Below are positions 18,481-26,980 of a stretch of 64,000 nt of DNA, piece after piece. The stretch comes from QHWT01 sp963755695. GTDB lineage: Bacteria > Acidobacteriota > Vicinamibacteria > Vicinamibacterales > 2-12-FULL-66-21. The position numbers were made by a program, and so were the translations under genes. Each line of letters opens with the position of its first letter. Position 1 is the first letter of the stretch. The stretch spans positions 1 through 64,000 of the forward strand of contig CAVWLB010000009.1 in NCBI GenBank assembly GCA_963755695.1, in the 5' to 3' direction. The notes beneath the pieces were generated by a model that did no database searches, had not been told where the DNA came from, and saw only the letters and a list, made by a program, of their open reading frames with translations.

Positions 18481-20226
18481 TTACATTTTCTCGACATCCT
18501 TAATCTCTGCCGCGAAGACGTCGAGCAGCGTCTGCACGCCCGAATCCGCCATGGCCTGCTGCTTCAACGCCTGCTGACGATCGGAAGCCGGCGGCGCCGG
18601 CGCGGCTTCGCGTTCGGACTCGCGGGCTGGCGCGGGCGAAGCCGCCGCGCCGTCACTGGATGCTACGCTCATTCGCCGGCCGGCGAGCTGCGAGGCGGTC
18701 GATTCAAGCCACGCGCGCGACTGCTCGAGCTGCGACTTCAGGGCCCGGTGCTGGGGGGAGAAGAGGAAGACGACCTTGTCTGCGTCGAAGTCGATACGCT
18801 GTGCCTGGGCCACGACGGTGCCATAGAAAAAGCGCTTCGTCTTGCGGATCTCCTCGAGGAATGCCTCTTTGAGATCGCCGGCCGCCACAGGCTTCAGATC
18901 GGAAGCAGGCTGACTCGTGCCGGCCGTGCTTACCGGCTGCGGTGTCGCTGTCACGGACGCGCCGGTACGCTTCGCTTCGACCGCCTTGACGATTGAAGCC
19001 CGAGACGAGGCCGCGGGAGTCTGGCCGCCGGCAGGCGCCACCCGAGAATCTGACGTGCCCCGTGCCAATACCGGCGTCGGTTTCGCTCCCCCGCCCTTCA
19101 TTTGCTCAATCAAATCACTGAGTGGAACGAGCTTCCGCAGATGGATCCAGCGCAGCAGCGCCATCTCGAGGTGAAAGCGGGGCTGCATCGAGCTGCGGAT
19201 GTCGAACTCCGCCTTCGTGAGGACGTCGAACGCCCGCATCAGATCTTCGCCGGAAAACTGTTTGGCCAGCGCCAGCAGCGGCTCGCGTTCCGCCTCCGCC
19301 GCGATCTCCGGATCGGAGGCCCGCGACGGATCGACCGTGAGCACCAGCAGATCGCGGGTCAGCCGCGCCAGTTCGCGAATCACCAGCCGGAGGTCGTATC
19401 CGGATTCGACGGCACGGCCGGCGAGCTCGAAGATGGCCGTCGCGTCCTCGCGCGCGATCGCGTCGGCCATCTCGATGAGCAGATCGCGACGCACCAGGCC
19501 AAGCACGGTGGTCACGTCGTCGGCGGTGATGGTAGTGCCGGCAAACGCGATCACCTGATCGAACGCGCTCTGGGCGTCGCGCATCGAGCCGTCGCCCGCG
19601 CGTGCCACCAGCATCAGCGCCGCATCGTCCACCTCGATCTTCTCGGCATCCGCGATCTTGCGCAGTTGATCGGCGATCTGCTTCACCCCAATCGTCTTCA
19701 GCTCGAACACCTGCGAACGCGACTGGATCGTCGGCGGCACTTTTTCGATCTCGGTCGTCGCCATCATGAACACCACGTGCGGCGGCGGCTCCTCGATCGA
19801 CTTGAGCAACGCGTCGAACGCCTGGTTCGACAGCCGATGGACCTCGTCGATGATGAAGATCTTGTAGCGATCGCGGACAGGGGCCATGCCGAGGCCGGCG
19901 ATGATCACCTCGCGGACCTTGTCGACCTGGGTGTTGGTGGCTGCGTCGATCTCGAGGACGTCGATGTCGCGCCCCTGAGCAATTTCGACGCACGCGTCAC
20001 AGACGCCACACGGATCGGCCGTCGGGCCCTTTTCACAGTTGAGGGCACGCGCAAGAATGCGCGCAGTGGTCGTTTTGCCGACGCCGCGGGGTCCGGAGAA
20101 GACGAACGACTGCGCGATCCGCTTGGCGGCGATCGCATTGCGAAGCGTCTCAGTGACGCCGCGCTGGCCGATCACGTCGCCGAAACGCTGCGGGCGCCAT
20201 TTGCGCGCGAGAACTTGGTACGACAA
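18481..20226 (-). CDS. dnaX: DNA polymerase III subunit gamma/tau
   Basis: A 581-residue clamp-loader subunit from ATG 20226 (MSYQVLARKWRPQRFGDVIG). The AAA+ core has Walker A GPRGVGKTTTAR, the zinc site CGVCDAC with a preceding cysteine in LNCEKG, Walker B IFIIDEVHRLS, and the sensor segment FMMATTEIEKVPPTIQSR. Domain III follows to about residue 370. The rest is a variable alanine/proline-rich tail ending in QTLLDVFAAEIKDVEKM. There is no obvious internal slippery run for a short gamma form. The SRP RNA lies just upstream on the same strand, a frequent arrangement. Confidence 0.98.
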   Translation of the reverse strand: MSYQVLARKWRPQRFGDVIGQRGVTETLRNAIAAKRIAQSFVFSGPRGVGKTTTARILARALNCEKGPTADPCGVCDACVEIAQGRDIDVLEIDAATNTQVDKVREVIIAGLGMAPVRDRYKIFIIDEVHRLSNQAFDALLKSIEEPPPHVVFMMATTEIEKVPPTIQSRSQVFELKTIGVKQIADQLRKIADAEKIEVDDAALMLVARAGDGSMRDAQSAFDQVIAFAGTTITADDVTTVLGLVRRDLLIEMADAIAREDATAIFELAGRAVESGYDLRLVIRELARLTRDLLVLTVDPSRASDPEIAAEAEREPLLALAKQFSGEDLMRAFDVLTKAEFDIRSSMQPRFHLEMALLRWIHLRKLVPLSDLIEQMKGGGAKPTPVLARGTSDSRVAPAGGQTPAASSRASIVKAVEAKRTGASVTATPQPVSTAGTSQPASDLKPVAAGDLKEAFLEEIRKTKRFFYGTVVAQAQRIDFDADKVVFLFSPQHRALKSQLEQSRAWLESTASQLAGRRMSVASSDGAAASPAPARESEREAAPAPPASDRQQALKQQAMADSGVQTLLDVFAAEIKDVEKM

Positions 20227-20270
20227 TGGAGTTGTAGCCTGGAGTCTGAAGCCTGGAGCCTGTGCGGCAT

Positions 20271-20393
20271 GCGCCCGACCGCGATCCGGAGGGCCTGCGG
20301 CACAGCACAGGGTCTACTTAGCGCTGCTGCCTTCCGGCCCTGACGCGGTTCGTAGGCTGAACTTGCACAGGTTCCGGACCGCGGTCCGGCGCA
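20271..20393 (-). ncRNA. ffs: Bacterial small SRP RNA (4.5S type)
   Basis: On the minus strand the sequence contains gtcagggccggaaggcagca, the conserved apical loop where Ffh binds. The ends pair strongly (gcgccggaccgcggtccgga with the downstream tccggatcgcggtcgggcgc), closing a single long hairpin of about 120 bases. No Alu domain is present, so this is the short bacterial form. It is immediately upstream of dnaX. The ends are set by the limits of pairing and may be off by a few bases. Confidence 0.9.
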
Positions 20394-20504
20394 TACCTAT
20401 CTGATCAGTGTACCTGCCGCGTGAGGGGCAATCAAGCTGAACCCGGCCCTCACATCGCTGCCGCCGACCCGACAACCGGTCCGGCAAGCCGGAAGGCCGA
20501 GTGC

Positions 20505-22730
20505 TCAGACGGGATACTCGAGGCCGAGGACGCGGTCCCCTTCCGCGCTGATGAAGCTGACGATGGCCCGGCGATGCCGCGTTTCGGCATCGCGAAGAAT
20601 ATTTGCAAACGCGGGCAACGCGCGTAACGGGTCGAGGGCCGGGTCTCCGACGATGACCGGAACGCAGAAAAAGCCGTCCTTCACTGCGCTGTCGAGCACT
20701 TCGAGCGCCTCGGACAGTTCGCCCAACTGCGTGAGATGGCGCGCCACGTGGAAGCGCCCTTCCGGATCGTGCATGTTCTTGAGTTGTCGGAACAACGCCT
20801 TGCTGGCGGCGCAATCCCCGCGAAGCATTTTCAAGAAGGCAACCGTGTAGCCCACGAGCCGGCTGTTCACGGACTGGTCCACGGCCTCGAGTGCCTGGAT
20901 CGCCTCATCGCGCCGGCCGAGCGACTCGAGGGCCAGACCTCGCACGTAGGGCTCTTTCCCCACCTCGAGCATGCGCTCGTACTCGCCTCGCATGAAATGA
21001 GTCTGGACGACGCTCGTGCGAATCGACGGGTCGAGGCGGAGCGCGTGCTCGCCGGCCGCGAGCGACGCACGCAACAAACCACAGTAGCGGGTCGCGTGCA
21101 GGAGGCCGGCATAGAGTTCGGGATCCGACGGCCGTTCCCGCGCGCGCCTGACGAGGCGAACCATTGCCGCCTCGCACCGTCCGAGATCGACCTCGAGGTA
21201 GGCGTAGATGTTTTCCGCCGACGAGAGATCCGGATTCAGCTCCAGCGCATGTTTCAACGCCTCTTCTGCATGCGCGAAATGGTTCCCGTCGGGGCTCTCG
21301 ACGTACTTGCCGAGCATTCGATGCACGCGACCCAGACCCGCCCATGCGGGCGCGTAGCGCGGATCGTCAGTCACGCACTGCTGGTAGAGATCGAGAGCGA
21401 CGCGCCACTGCCGCGTATCGCGGCTCATCTCGTTCGCTCTGAGGTACAGCTCGTAGGCGTGCGGGCTGGATGGGATGTCCTTGCCCAGCATGCGTTCCTC
21501 GCGCGCCGTCAGCGGGATGGCGAGCGATTCGAGAATCCGCCGCGAGAGTTCGTCCTGCACGCTGAACACGTCGCCAACCGGCACCTGCACGGTGTGGGAC
21601 CAGAGCATCGTCCCGCTCGGGACCTCGACAAGCTGCGTCGACACGCGAAGCTGGGGCCCGCCGCGGAGGAGCGTGCCCGTGAGCACCGCATCGACTTCCG
21701 CGTCGGTGGCGACCGACCTCAGATCCGCGTGCGCATTGGCAAAACGAAGCGCAGCCGCGCTCGAGCGGACGACGAGCGACTGGAGGCCCGACAGACCGCT
21801 GGTGATGGCGTCGGCGAGACTGAACGCGAGAAAGTCGGTTTCCGGATCGGGTCGCAGCACGCGCAGCGGGAGCACGATTAGCCGGGTCAGCGATCGCGTC
21901 GCGCCGGGCACGAAGGCATCGGTGACGGCCAACGCCATCCGCAGCTCGCGCGCCATCACCTCGGCCGACGGATAACGTTCGGGCGGTCGCTTGGAGAGGG
22001 ATGTGCGAACAATACGATCGATCTTGGCGGAGGCGACGCCGCCAAGTGGCGGCGGTGGCTCGTGGGTAATCGCGTGCAACGTGTCCACCAGGCTACGTCC
22101 CGAATACGGCGGGTTGCCCGCGAGCATCTCGAATAGAAGAACGCCGGTCGAAAAGAGATCGGTCCGCGCATCGACCGTCTCGCCGCGCAGTTGCTCGGGC
22201 GCTGCGTAGAGCGGGGTGCCAATGATCGTGCCGGGCGAGGTCAGGCGCGAGAGCGTGATGTCGACGGGGGCTTCGCTTGCCGCGACTCCGAAATCGAGCA
22301 GCTTCACGCCGTGCGGCGTCAGGAAGATGTTCGAGGGCTTCAGATCGCGGTGCACGATGCCTTCGCGATGGAGCGCCTCCAGACCGGCCAGCATGGCGAG
22401 CGTGACGGCGACCGCTTCCGAGGCGGGCATCGGCCCACGCGCCAGCCGTGTCGAGAGCGCCTCTCCCTGAAGCAGTTCCATCGCCAGAAACAGCTCGCCC
22501 TCGTCCTCGCCCAGCTCGTACAGCTGGCAGATATTCGGATGGTTGACGCGTGCGGCGGCTCGCGCTTCACGCTGGAGGCGTTCGCGTGCGATCGCGTCGC
22601 TCGCCGACGCGCGCAGCCGCTTGATCGCAACCGGGCGGCCCAGGCGCTCGTCGAACGCCGCGTGGACCACCCCCATGCCGCCCTCCCCGAGGACGCCCGT
22701 GATCCGATATTGTCCGAAGGAATCCCGCAT
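20505..22730 (-). CDS. Serine/threonine protein kinase with TolB-like and TPR regions
   Basis: A 741-residue protein. Residues 8-265 are a Hanks-type kinase: glycine loop GEGGMGVV (15-22), ATP lysine VAIKRL (37), catalytic loop HRDLKPSN (Asp129), DFG (146-148) and APE. Residues of about 285-400 (IVLPLRVLRPDPETDFLAFS, DAVLTGTLLRGGPQLRV) resemble the TolB/FlgO-like domain often found behind acidobacterial kinases. The rest, to the C-terminus, is a set of TPR helices (YAPAWAGLGRVHRMLGKYVE and others). No transmembrane helix is obvious, so it is probably cytoplasmic. Targets are unknown. It is transcribed away from the copper module, across a long repeat-bearing gap. Confidence 0.93.
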   Translation of the reverse strand: MRDSFGQYRITGVLGEGGMGVVHAAFDERLGRPVAIKRLRASASDAIARERLQREARAAARVNHPNICQLYELGEDEGELFLAMELLQGEALSTRLARGPMPASEAVAVTLAMLAGLEALHREGIVHRDLKPSNIFLTPHGVKLLDFGVAASEAPVDITLSRLTSPGTIIGTPLYAAPEQLRGETVDARTDLFSTGVLLFEMLAGNPPYSGRSLVDTLHAITHEPPPPLGGVASAKIDRIVRTSLSKRPPERYPSAEVMARELRMALAVTDAFVPGATRSLTRLIVLPLRVLRPDPETDFLAFSLADAITSGLSGLQSLVVRSSAAALRFANAHADLRSVATDAEVDAVLTGTLLRGGPQLRVSTQLVEVPSGTMLWSHTVQVPVGDVFSVQDELSRRILESLAIPLTAREERMLGKDIPSSPHAYELYLRANEMSRDTRQWRVALDLYQQCVTDDPRYAPAWAGLGRVHRMLGKYVESPDGNHFAHAEEALKHALELNPDLSSAENIYAYLEVDLGRCEAAMVRLVRRARERPSDPELYAGLLHATRYCGLLRASLAAGEHALRLDPSIRTSVVQTHFMRGEYERMLEVGKEPYVRGLALESLGRRDEAIQALEAVDQSVNSRLVGYTVAFLKMLRGDCAASKALFRQLKNMHDPEGRFHVARHLTQLGELSEALEVLDSAVKDGFFCVPVIVGDPALDPLRALPAFANILRDAETRHRRAIVSFISAEGDRVLGLEYPV

Positions 22731-22930
22731 ATTAATAAAGGTGTACTGATGAGTTTACCGCGGGGGAGCTATGCCGCCAAGAGCCAGTTTTCACCTGCCA
22801 GCCGTTGCTGCGGACGACTGGCCACCGGCGACGACGGCCCGCAAAAAGGCGTCCGCGGCCCCGGGGAATTCCTGAAGAATCTCGACGCTCAGATCGACCG
22901 TGCAATCGCAGCGGCGGACTGAATCTCTCG
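22731..22930. other. Intergenic region upstream of the kinase gene
   Basis: An open frame from ATG 22749 to 22922 on the plus strand would give 57 residues ending FLKNLDAQIDRAIAAAD. It has no ribosome site and no recognisable motif, so it is not called as a gene. The kinase promoter must lie here on the minus strand. Confidence 0.35.
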
Positions 22931-23155
22931 GTGCTGGGTGCGCGAAGGGTGCTGCGTGCTAGGTGCGACGTGCTGCGTGCTAGGTGCGACGTGCTGCGTG
23001 CTGCGTGCTGAGGTGCGACGTGCTGCGTGCTAGGTGCGACGTGCTGCGTGTTTGGTGCGTTTGGATCACCCACGCGCGGACAACCCCGCACCTGGCACGC
23101 AGCACATAGCACGCAGCACATAGCACATAGCACCTTGCACGTTGCACCCTTCGCG
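22931..23155. repeat. Short-word repeat forming a 225-base imperfect hairpin
   Basis: The left part has about four tandem units of 21 bases, gtgctgcgtgctaggtgcgac; the right part is inverse (cacgcagcacatagcacgca and so on). The outer ends pair exactly over 12 bases: cgcgaagggtgc at 22941-22952 with gcacccttcgcg at 23144-23155. It lies between the divergent kinase and copper-oxidase genes and belongs to the same family as 18306-18480. Confidence 0.85.
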
Positions 23156-23201
23156 GAAGTCCGCTTAGCAGCGGACTATTTGTGAAACTTTCCTATAGCT
23201 C

Positions 23202-23232
23202 TTGACATACTCCATACTCGGGTGGAGATTAC
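23202..23232 (+). promoter_or_regulatory. Candidate MerR/CueR-type promoter for the copper module
   Basis: A perfect -35 box ttgaca (23202-23207) is followed by a 19-base spacer holding an imperfect dyad (ctcca ... tggag) and then gattac as a weak -10. Long 19-20-base spacers with a central dyad are the hallmark of promoters activated by metal-sensing MerR-family regulators. The genes downstream are metal oxidase and efflux genes, which fits. The weak -10 and the absence of a MerR gene in the window keep this tentative. Confidence 0.4.
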
Positions 23233-23239
23233 AGTTTCG

Positions 23240-23464
23240 AAAGTCCAAGACGAACGTCTCGAAGACGTTCCGCCAAGGAGATCGAATGCGAACACCGTAA
23301 GGTGATCGTCGTTGTCGAGTTGGTACGACGCAGCTGCGAATGGGTGGTGCCAAGCTCTCGAGACCGTCAAAAGCCCTAGGTCCGTTTGCGCGAAGAAGCT
23401 CGGCTCGCGCGGCGGACCTTTTTGTTTCTGGCGGCGCGAGCGCACCCGTAGGCAAGGAGGAAGT
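23240..23464 (+). promoter_or_regulatory. Structured 5' leader of the copper-oxidase transcript
   Basis: If the promoter at 23202 is right, the transcript has a leader of about 225 bases. It contains a perfect hairpin aacgtct-cga-agacgtt (23253-23269), a small stem cacc-gtaa-ggtg (23292-23303) and the terminator-like hairpin at 23378. A ribosome site caaggag before ATG 23286 would translate only MRTP, too little to call a leader peptide. The leader ends in the strong site aaggagg used by the oxidase gene. Confidence 0.4.
23378..23423 (+). terminator. Terminator-like hairpin inside the leader (possible attenuator)
   Basis: aggtccg pairs with cggacct and, inside it, gcgcga pairs with tcgcgc around an 11-base loop; the stem is followed directly by ttttt. 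This is a good intrinsic terminator, and it lies only about 40 bases before the start codon at 23465, behind no recognisable gene. It could therefore act as a regulated attenuator, or it could end an unrecognised small transcript. Confidence 0.55.
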
Positions 23465-25657
23465 ATGGAGGGCAAGCCGGGTCCTCGATTCAACAGGCGG
23501 GAAGTGCTCAAGTACGGGGGGGCCGCGCTGGTGGGTTCCGCGGCGGCGTCCCTGTCATCGGTCAGCGCTCAAAGCGGGACTTCGTCCTGCTTGTTCAAAC
23601 CAGAAGAAACCCTTCTGCATCAGTCGCCGTGCACGGGCCAGAAGGTCGTGGTCGAATTTCGCCCGACCAGCCCGTTCATTCTGTCGCCGTTCATCGACCC
23701 ACTCCCGGTCCCACAACCGTTTCCGCGAGTGGACGCGGCCACGTTCGACTCCTGGAGGCGCCTCGGCACCCAGCCAGGTCCGGCGCTCGGGCGTCAGGCG
23801 TCGGATGGCGATCCGCTGAGTACGCATTCGCTCTGGCCCTCCGATATCAAGTTCGCGGACGGCTCGACGCTGCCGGACCCGGTGATTTACTACGTTCCGC
23901 TGAAGCTCGGGGAGCATTCGTTCACCAGCTCGAAGGTGCAGCCGATCAATGCGCTGGGCCAGAACGTAATTCCGCCGGGATCGTCGGATTCGTTGCCGAG
24001 ATTGTTGCCGCCATGTCGCATATGGGGCTTCAACGGCCAGTTTCCCGGACCGATGATCAACGCGCGGTACGGAGAACCGGTCATCGTCCGATTCCACAAT
24101 CAGCTCCGCAAGATCGATCCGCAGGACTTCGGCTCTCCGCACGGAGAGTTCCTCACTCACCTCCACAACGGCCACACCGCGCCGGAAAGCGACGGGAATC
24201 CTCACTTCCGTCCCGAGGGGTTCAAGTCCGGTGAGTGGGTCGACAACCTGTATCTCAATTGGCCTCCCGAAGGGGACGACAGCGAGAAGCAGTCGACGTT
24301 GTGGTTCCACGATCACTTCGAAGGCTATACCGGCGCCAACGTCTACAAGGGACTGGTCGGTCTGTATCCGATCTACGACGAGGAGTTCGGTGCGGACAAG
24401 AATCTCACGCGTTCGGGAAAACCCACGATGGATCCCGGCGACGAAACGAGAGGCCTTCGTCTGCCCGGAGTACGCCGGAACAATCCGGACGGCACGTTCG
24501 CGGTCGACTACGACATCCCGCTCGCGATCCACGACCTCTCGCTGGACGACGGGGTGACGCCGCATCACGATTTTCACAACGGCTGCGGCGAAACCCGGCC
24601 GGACCTGTGGGGCCAGAAGTTTTTCAAGCACTACCCCAATCGAGGCTTCGTCGGCGACATCTTCACGGTCAACGGCAAGGCCTTTCCGGTCCTCAAGGTC
24701 AAGCGGCGCCGCTACCGCTTCCGGTTCCTGGACGCGTCGATCGCGCGCGCCTACAACTTCGTTCTGATGACGTCGCAGGACGGTCCCGTGGCCGCGCGCG
24801 GCACGCAGGGCCAATGGCTGCTTCCGGATGGCCAGCGGACTATGTCGTTCGTGCAGATCGCGAGCGAAGGGGGCCTGCTGCCGCAGCCACTGGTCCGGAA
24901 TTCGATCGAGCTGTGGCCGTCACGCCGGAAGGAAGTCGTGCTCGACTTCACCGACCTTCCCGGCAAAGTCATCTACCTCGTGAACACGATGAAGATGGTC
25001 GACGGCCGGAAACCGGACAACACCGATCCCGCTTACAAAGTCCCGGTCCTGAAGATCGTGGTCGATTCCGGTCCGGCGGAGGCGGACGCAAGCGTTTCGT
25101 TCTTCTCGGCCGGGAGGTTCACGCCGAGGGCGCTGCGGCCGCTGCCCAAGATCAACCTGGCCGGCCTGCCGACGCGCACATTCGAGCTGCAGCGTGGCCT
25201 CGGCAACCTGACAAACCCGGATGCTGTCGAAGAGGAACTGGCGAAGGAATTCGAGTGGAGCGTCAACAATCGTCCGTTCCAGATCTGCACACCGCTGGCG
25301 ACGACCCAAAGGGGGAGGCCGGAACTCTGGCGGGTGAAGAATGGCGGGGGCGGGTGGATCCACCCGATGCACTTCCATCAGGAAGAGCACCGGATCATCG
25401 AAAAGAACGGCGTTCGGTTCAATACCGTCACCCCGGTGGGGCCCGACGATGTGTTTGCGAAGGAGGACACGATTTCGCTCGGGCCCAACGAGGAGGTGCT
25501 GATCTACAGGAACTTCCGGACGTTCCCGGCCTTCCCGAATGTCGCGAATCGCAGCAGCGTGCCGTCGGCTAAATACGTCGCGCACTGCCACAACCTGGCG
25601 CACGAGGACCACTCGATGATGTTCGGCTGGCAGATCGTGGAGAAAACGACCTCGTAA
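23465..25657 (+). CDS. Tat-exported multicopper oxidase
   Basis: ATG 23465 is set by the ribosome site aaggagg 5-10 bases upstream and by the Tat signal that follows (FNRREVLKYGGAALVG). The 730-residue protein holds all four copper-binding motifs of a three-domain oxidase: THLHNGH (near 232), WFHDHFEG (near 280), HPMHFHQEEH (near 633) and HCHNLAHEDHSMM (near 705), the last with the type 1 Met. It would oxidise Cu(I) or another metal or phenolic substrate in the periplasm with oxygen as acceptor. The first domain is long (about 190 residues before the first copper motif), unlike short CueO. It leads a three-gene metal module with the RND adaptor and pump downstream. Confidence 0.93.
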   Translation: MEGKPGPRFNRREVLKYGGAALVGSAAASLSSVSAQSGTSSCLFKPEETLLHQSPCTGQKVVVEFRPTSPFILSPFIDPLPVPQPFPRVDAATFDSWRRLGTQPGPALGRQASDGDPLSTHSLWPSDIKFADGSTLPDPVIYYVPLKLGEHSFTSSKVQPINALGQNVIPPGSSDSLPRLLPPCRIWGFNGQFPGPMINARYGEPVIVRFHNQLRKIDPQDFGSPHGEFLTHLHNGHTAPESDGNPHFRPEGFKSGEWVDNLYLNWPPEGDDSEKQSTLWFHDHFEGYTGANVYKGLVGLYPIYDEEFGADKNLTRSGKPTMDPGDETRGLRLPGVRRNNPDGTFAVDYDIPLAIHDLSLDDGVTPHHDFHNGCGETRPDLWGQKFFKHYPNRGFVGDIFTVNGKAFPVLKVKRRRYRFRFLDASIARAYNFVLMTSQDGPVAARGTQGQWLLPDGQRTMSFVQIASEGGLLPQPLVRNSIELWPSRRKEVVLDFTDLPGKVIYLVNTMKMVDGRKPDNTDPAYKVPVLKIVVDSGPAEADASVSFFSAGRFTPRALRPLPKINLAGLPTRTFELQRGLGNLTNPDAVEEELAKEFEWSVNNRPFQICTPLATTQRGRPELWRVKNGGGGWIHPMHFHQEEHRIIEKNGVRFNTVTPVGPDDVFAKEDTISLGPNEEVLIYRNFRTFPAFPNVANRSSVPSAKYVAHCHNLAHEDHSMMFGWQIVEKTTS

Positions 25658-25711
25658 GTTCGAGATCGGATGCGCGGACCGGATTGCGGGGCGATCCGCG
25701 GGTGACCTGAG

Positions 25712-26980
25712 ATGAAAAAGGGCGTCTTCTGCGTGATGGTACTCGCCGCGTTCGGCGCCGGCTTTCTCGCTGGCGGAGGTTACAGGCAGCGAGGCGCTGG
25801 CGCCACGCCCGGCGCGCGGAAGATTCTGTATTACGTCGATCCCATGCATCCATCGTTCACGTCGGACAAGCCGGGGATCGCGCCCGACTGCGGGATGCGC
25901 CTCGAGCCGGTCTACGAGAACGACCACAAACAGAGGGCGAAGCTGGCGAAGCCCTCTTCAGCGGGCGTCACTGTCCACGTGACTCCTGAGAAACAACAAC
26001 TCATCGGCGTGCGGGTGGCCGCGGTCGAACGGACCGCGGTCGCCGAGCCGCTGCGCGTCTATGGACGTGTCGTTCCCGACGAAACGCGCTCGTACAGGAT
26101 CGACGTCGGGATCGATGGGTACATCCGCGAACTGGCGCCAGTCACCACCGGCAGCCAGGTCAGAAAGGACCAGTGGCTCGCGACGATTGCCGCTCCCGAG
26201 CTGCGCCCGGCAATTCAGGCCTACCTGGTCGCGCTCGAGATCGTGCAGCACTCGAAGCAAGCAGGAGCATCGCCGGGACAGATTGAAGTCGAGGCTGCCT
26301 CGCTTCAGCAAAGCGTCGACCGGCTGCTGACGTTTGGCGTCTCGCGCCTGCAGCTCGATGAAATCAGCCGCACGAGAGTAGTGCCATCGAATGTCAAGAT
26401 CACTGCACCCGCGGACGGGTTCGTGCTGTCCCGGAGTGTCTCGGTCGGCCAGAAGTTCACGCGCGGCGACGAGCTTTACCGCATCGCCGATCTTCGTCGC
26501 GTCTGGATCCTGGCGAACGTGGTCGGCTCGGAAGCCGAGCGCGTGCCGCCGGGCACCACAGCCCGCGTAAGTGAACCAGGGCGGAAGACCTCGCTCGGCG
26601 CACGCGTCAGCACGACCGTCCTACCCGCCTTCGATTCCTTCAGCCAGGCCCTCCAGCTGAGACTCGAGGCGGACAATCCTGGCTACCGCCTGCGTCCCGA
26701 CATGTTCGTCGACGTCGAGCTGCCAACCGGTCTGCCACCCGCGATTGCGGTGCCCTTGGATGCCATCATCGACTCCGGTCGTGAAACCATCGCCTTCGTG
26801 GATCGCGGCGAGGGGATGTTCGAGGCTCGCCCCGTTCGAACGGGCTGGCGGATCGGCGGACGCGTCGAGATCGTGGACGGCTTGCGCGAGGGAGAGCGGG
26901 TGGCCGTATCCGGAGCATTCCTGCTCGACTCTGAAAGCCGCATCAAGCGCGTCGACGTCGACCACGGAATCGAGCGGTGA
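25712..26980 (+). CDS. CusB/HlyD-type RND efflux adaptor with heavy-metal-binding N-terminus
   Basis: A 422-residue protein. A short N-terminal membrane anchor or signal (CVMVLAAFGAGFLAGGGY) is followed by a metal-binding YHS-like segment with DPMHP and GIAPDCGMRLEP (residues about 45-70), typical of CusB-type adaptors. The barrel-sandwich and alpha-hairpin region is next (IDGYIRELAPVTTGSQVRKD and APADGFVLSRSVSVGQKFTR), then the beta-barrel and membrane-proximal domains. It links an inner-membrane RND pump to an outer-membrane channel. Its stop codon overlaps the GTG of the pump gene, indicating coupled translation. Confidence 0.93.
   Translation: MKKGVFCVMVLAAFGAGFLAGGGYRQRGAGATPGARKILYYVDPMHPSFTSDKPGIAPDCGMRLEPVYENDHKQRAKLAKPSSAGVTVHVTPEKQQLIGVRVAAVERTAVAEPLRVYGRVVPDETRSYRIDVGIDGYIRELAPVTTGSQVRKDQWLATIAAPELRPAIQAYLVALEIVQHSKQAGASPGQIEVEAASLQQSVDRLLTFGVSRLQLDEISRTRVVPSNVKITAPADGFVLSRSVSVGQKFTRGDELYRIADLRRVWILANVVGSEAERVPPGTTARVSEPGRKTSLGARVSTTVLPAFDSFSQALQLRLEADNPGYRLRPDMFVDVELPTGLPPAIAVPLDAIIDSGRETIAFVDRGEGMFEARPVRTGWRIGGRVEIVDGLREGERVAVSGAFLLDSESRIKRVDVDHGIER

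Noticed and set aside
19102..20343. 413-residue plus-strand frame
   Set aside because: Antisense to dnaX and the SRP RNA.
22749..22922. Possible 57-residue gene
   Set aside because: No ribosome site, no family resemblance and weak codon bias; kept only as a note.
22931..23155. CRISPR array
   Set aside because: Repeat units of 21 bases are contiguous without unique spacers, drift in sequence and invert midway; no cas genes are present.
23286..23300. Leader peptide MRTP
   Set aside because: A ribosome site precedes it, but four codons without a repeated regulatory codon are too little to support attenuation by translation.
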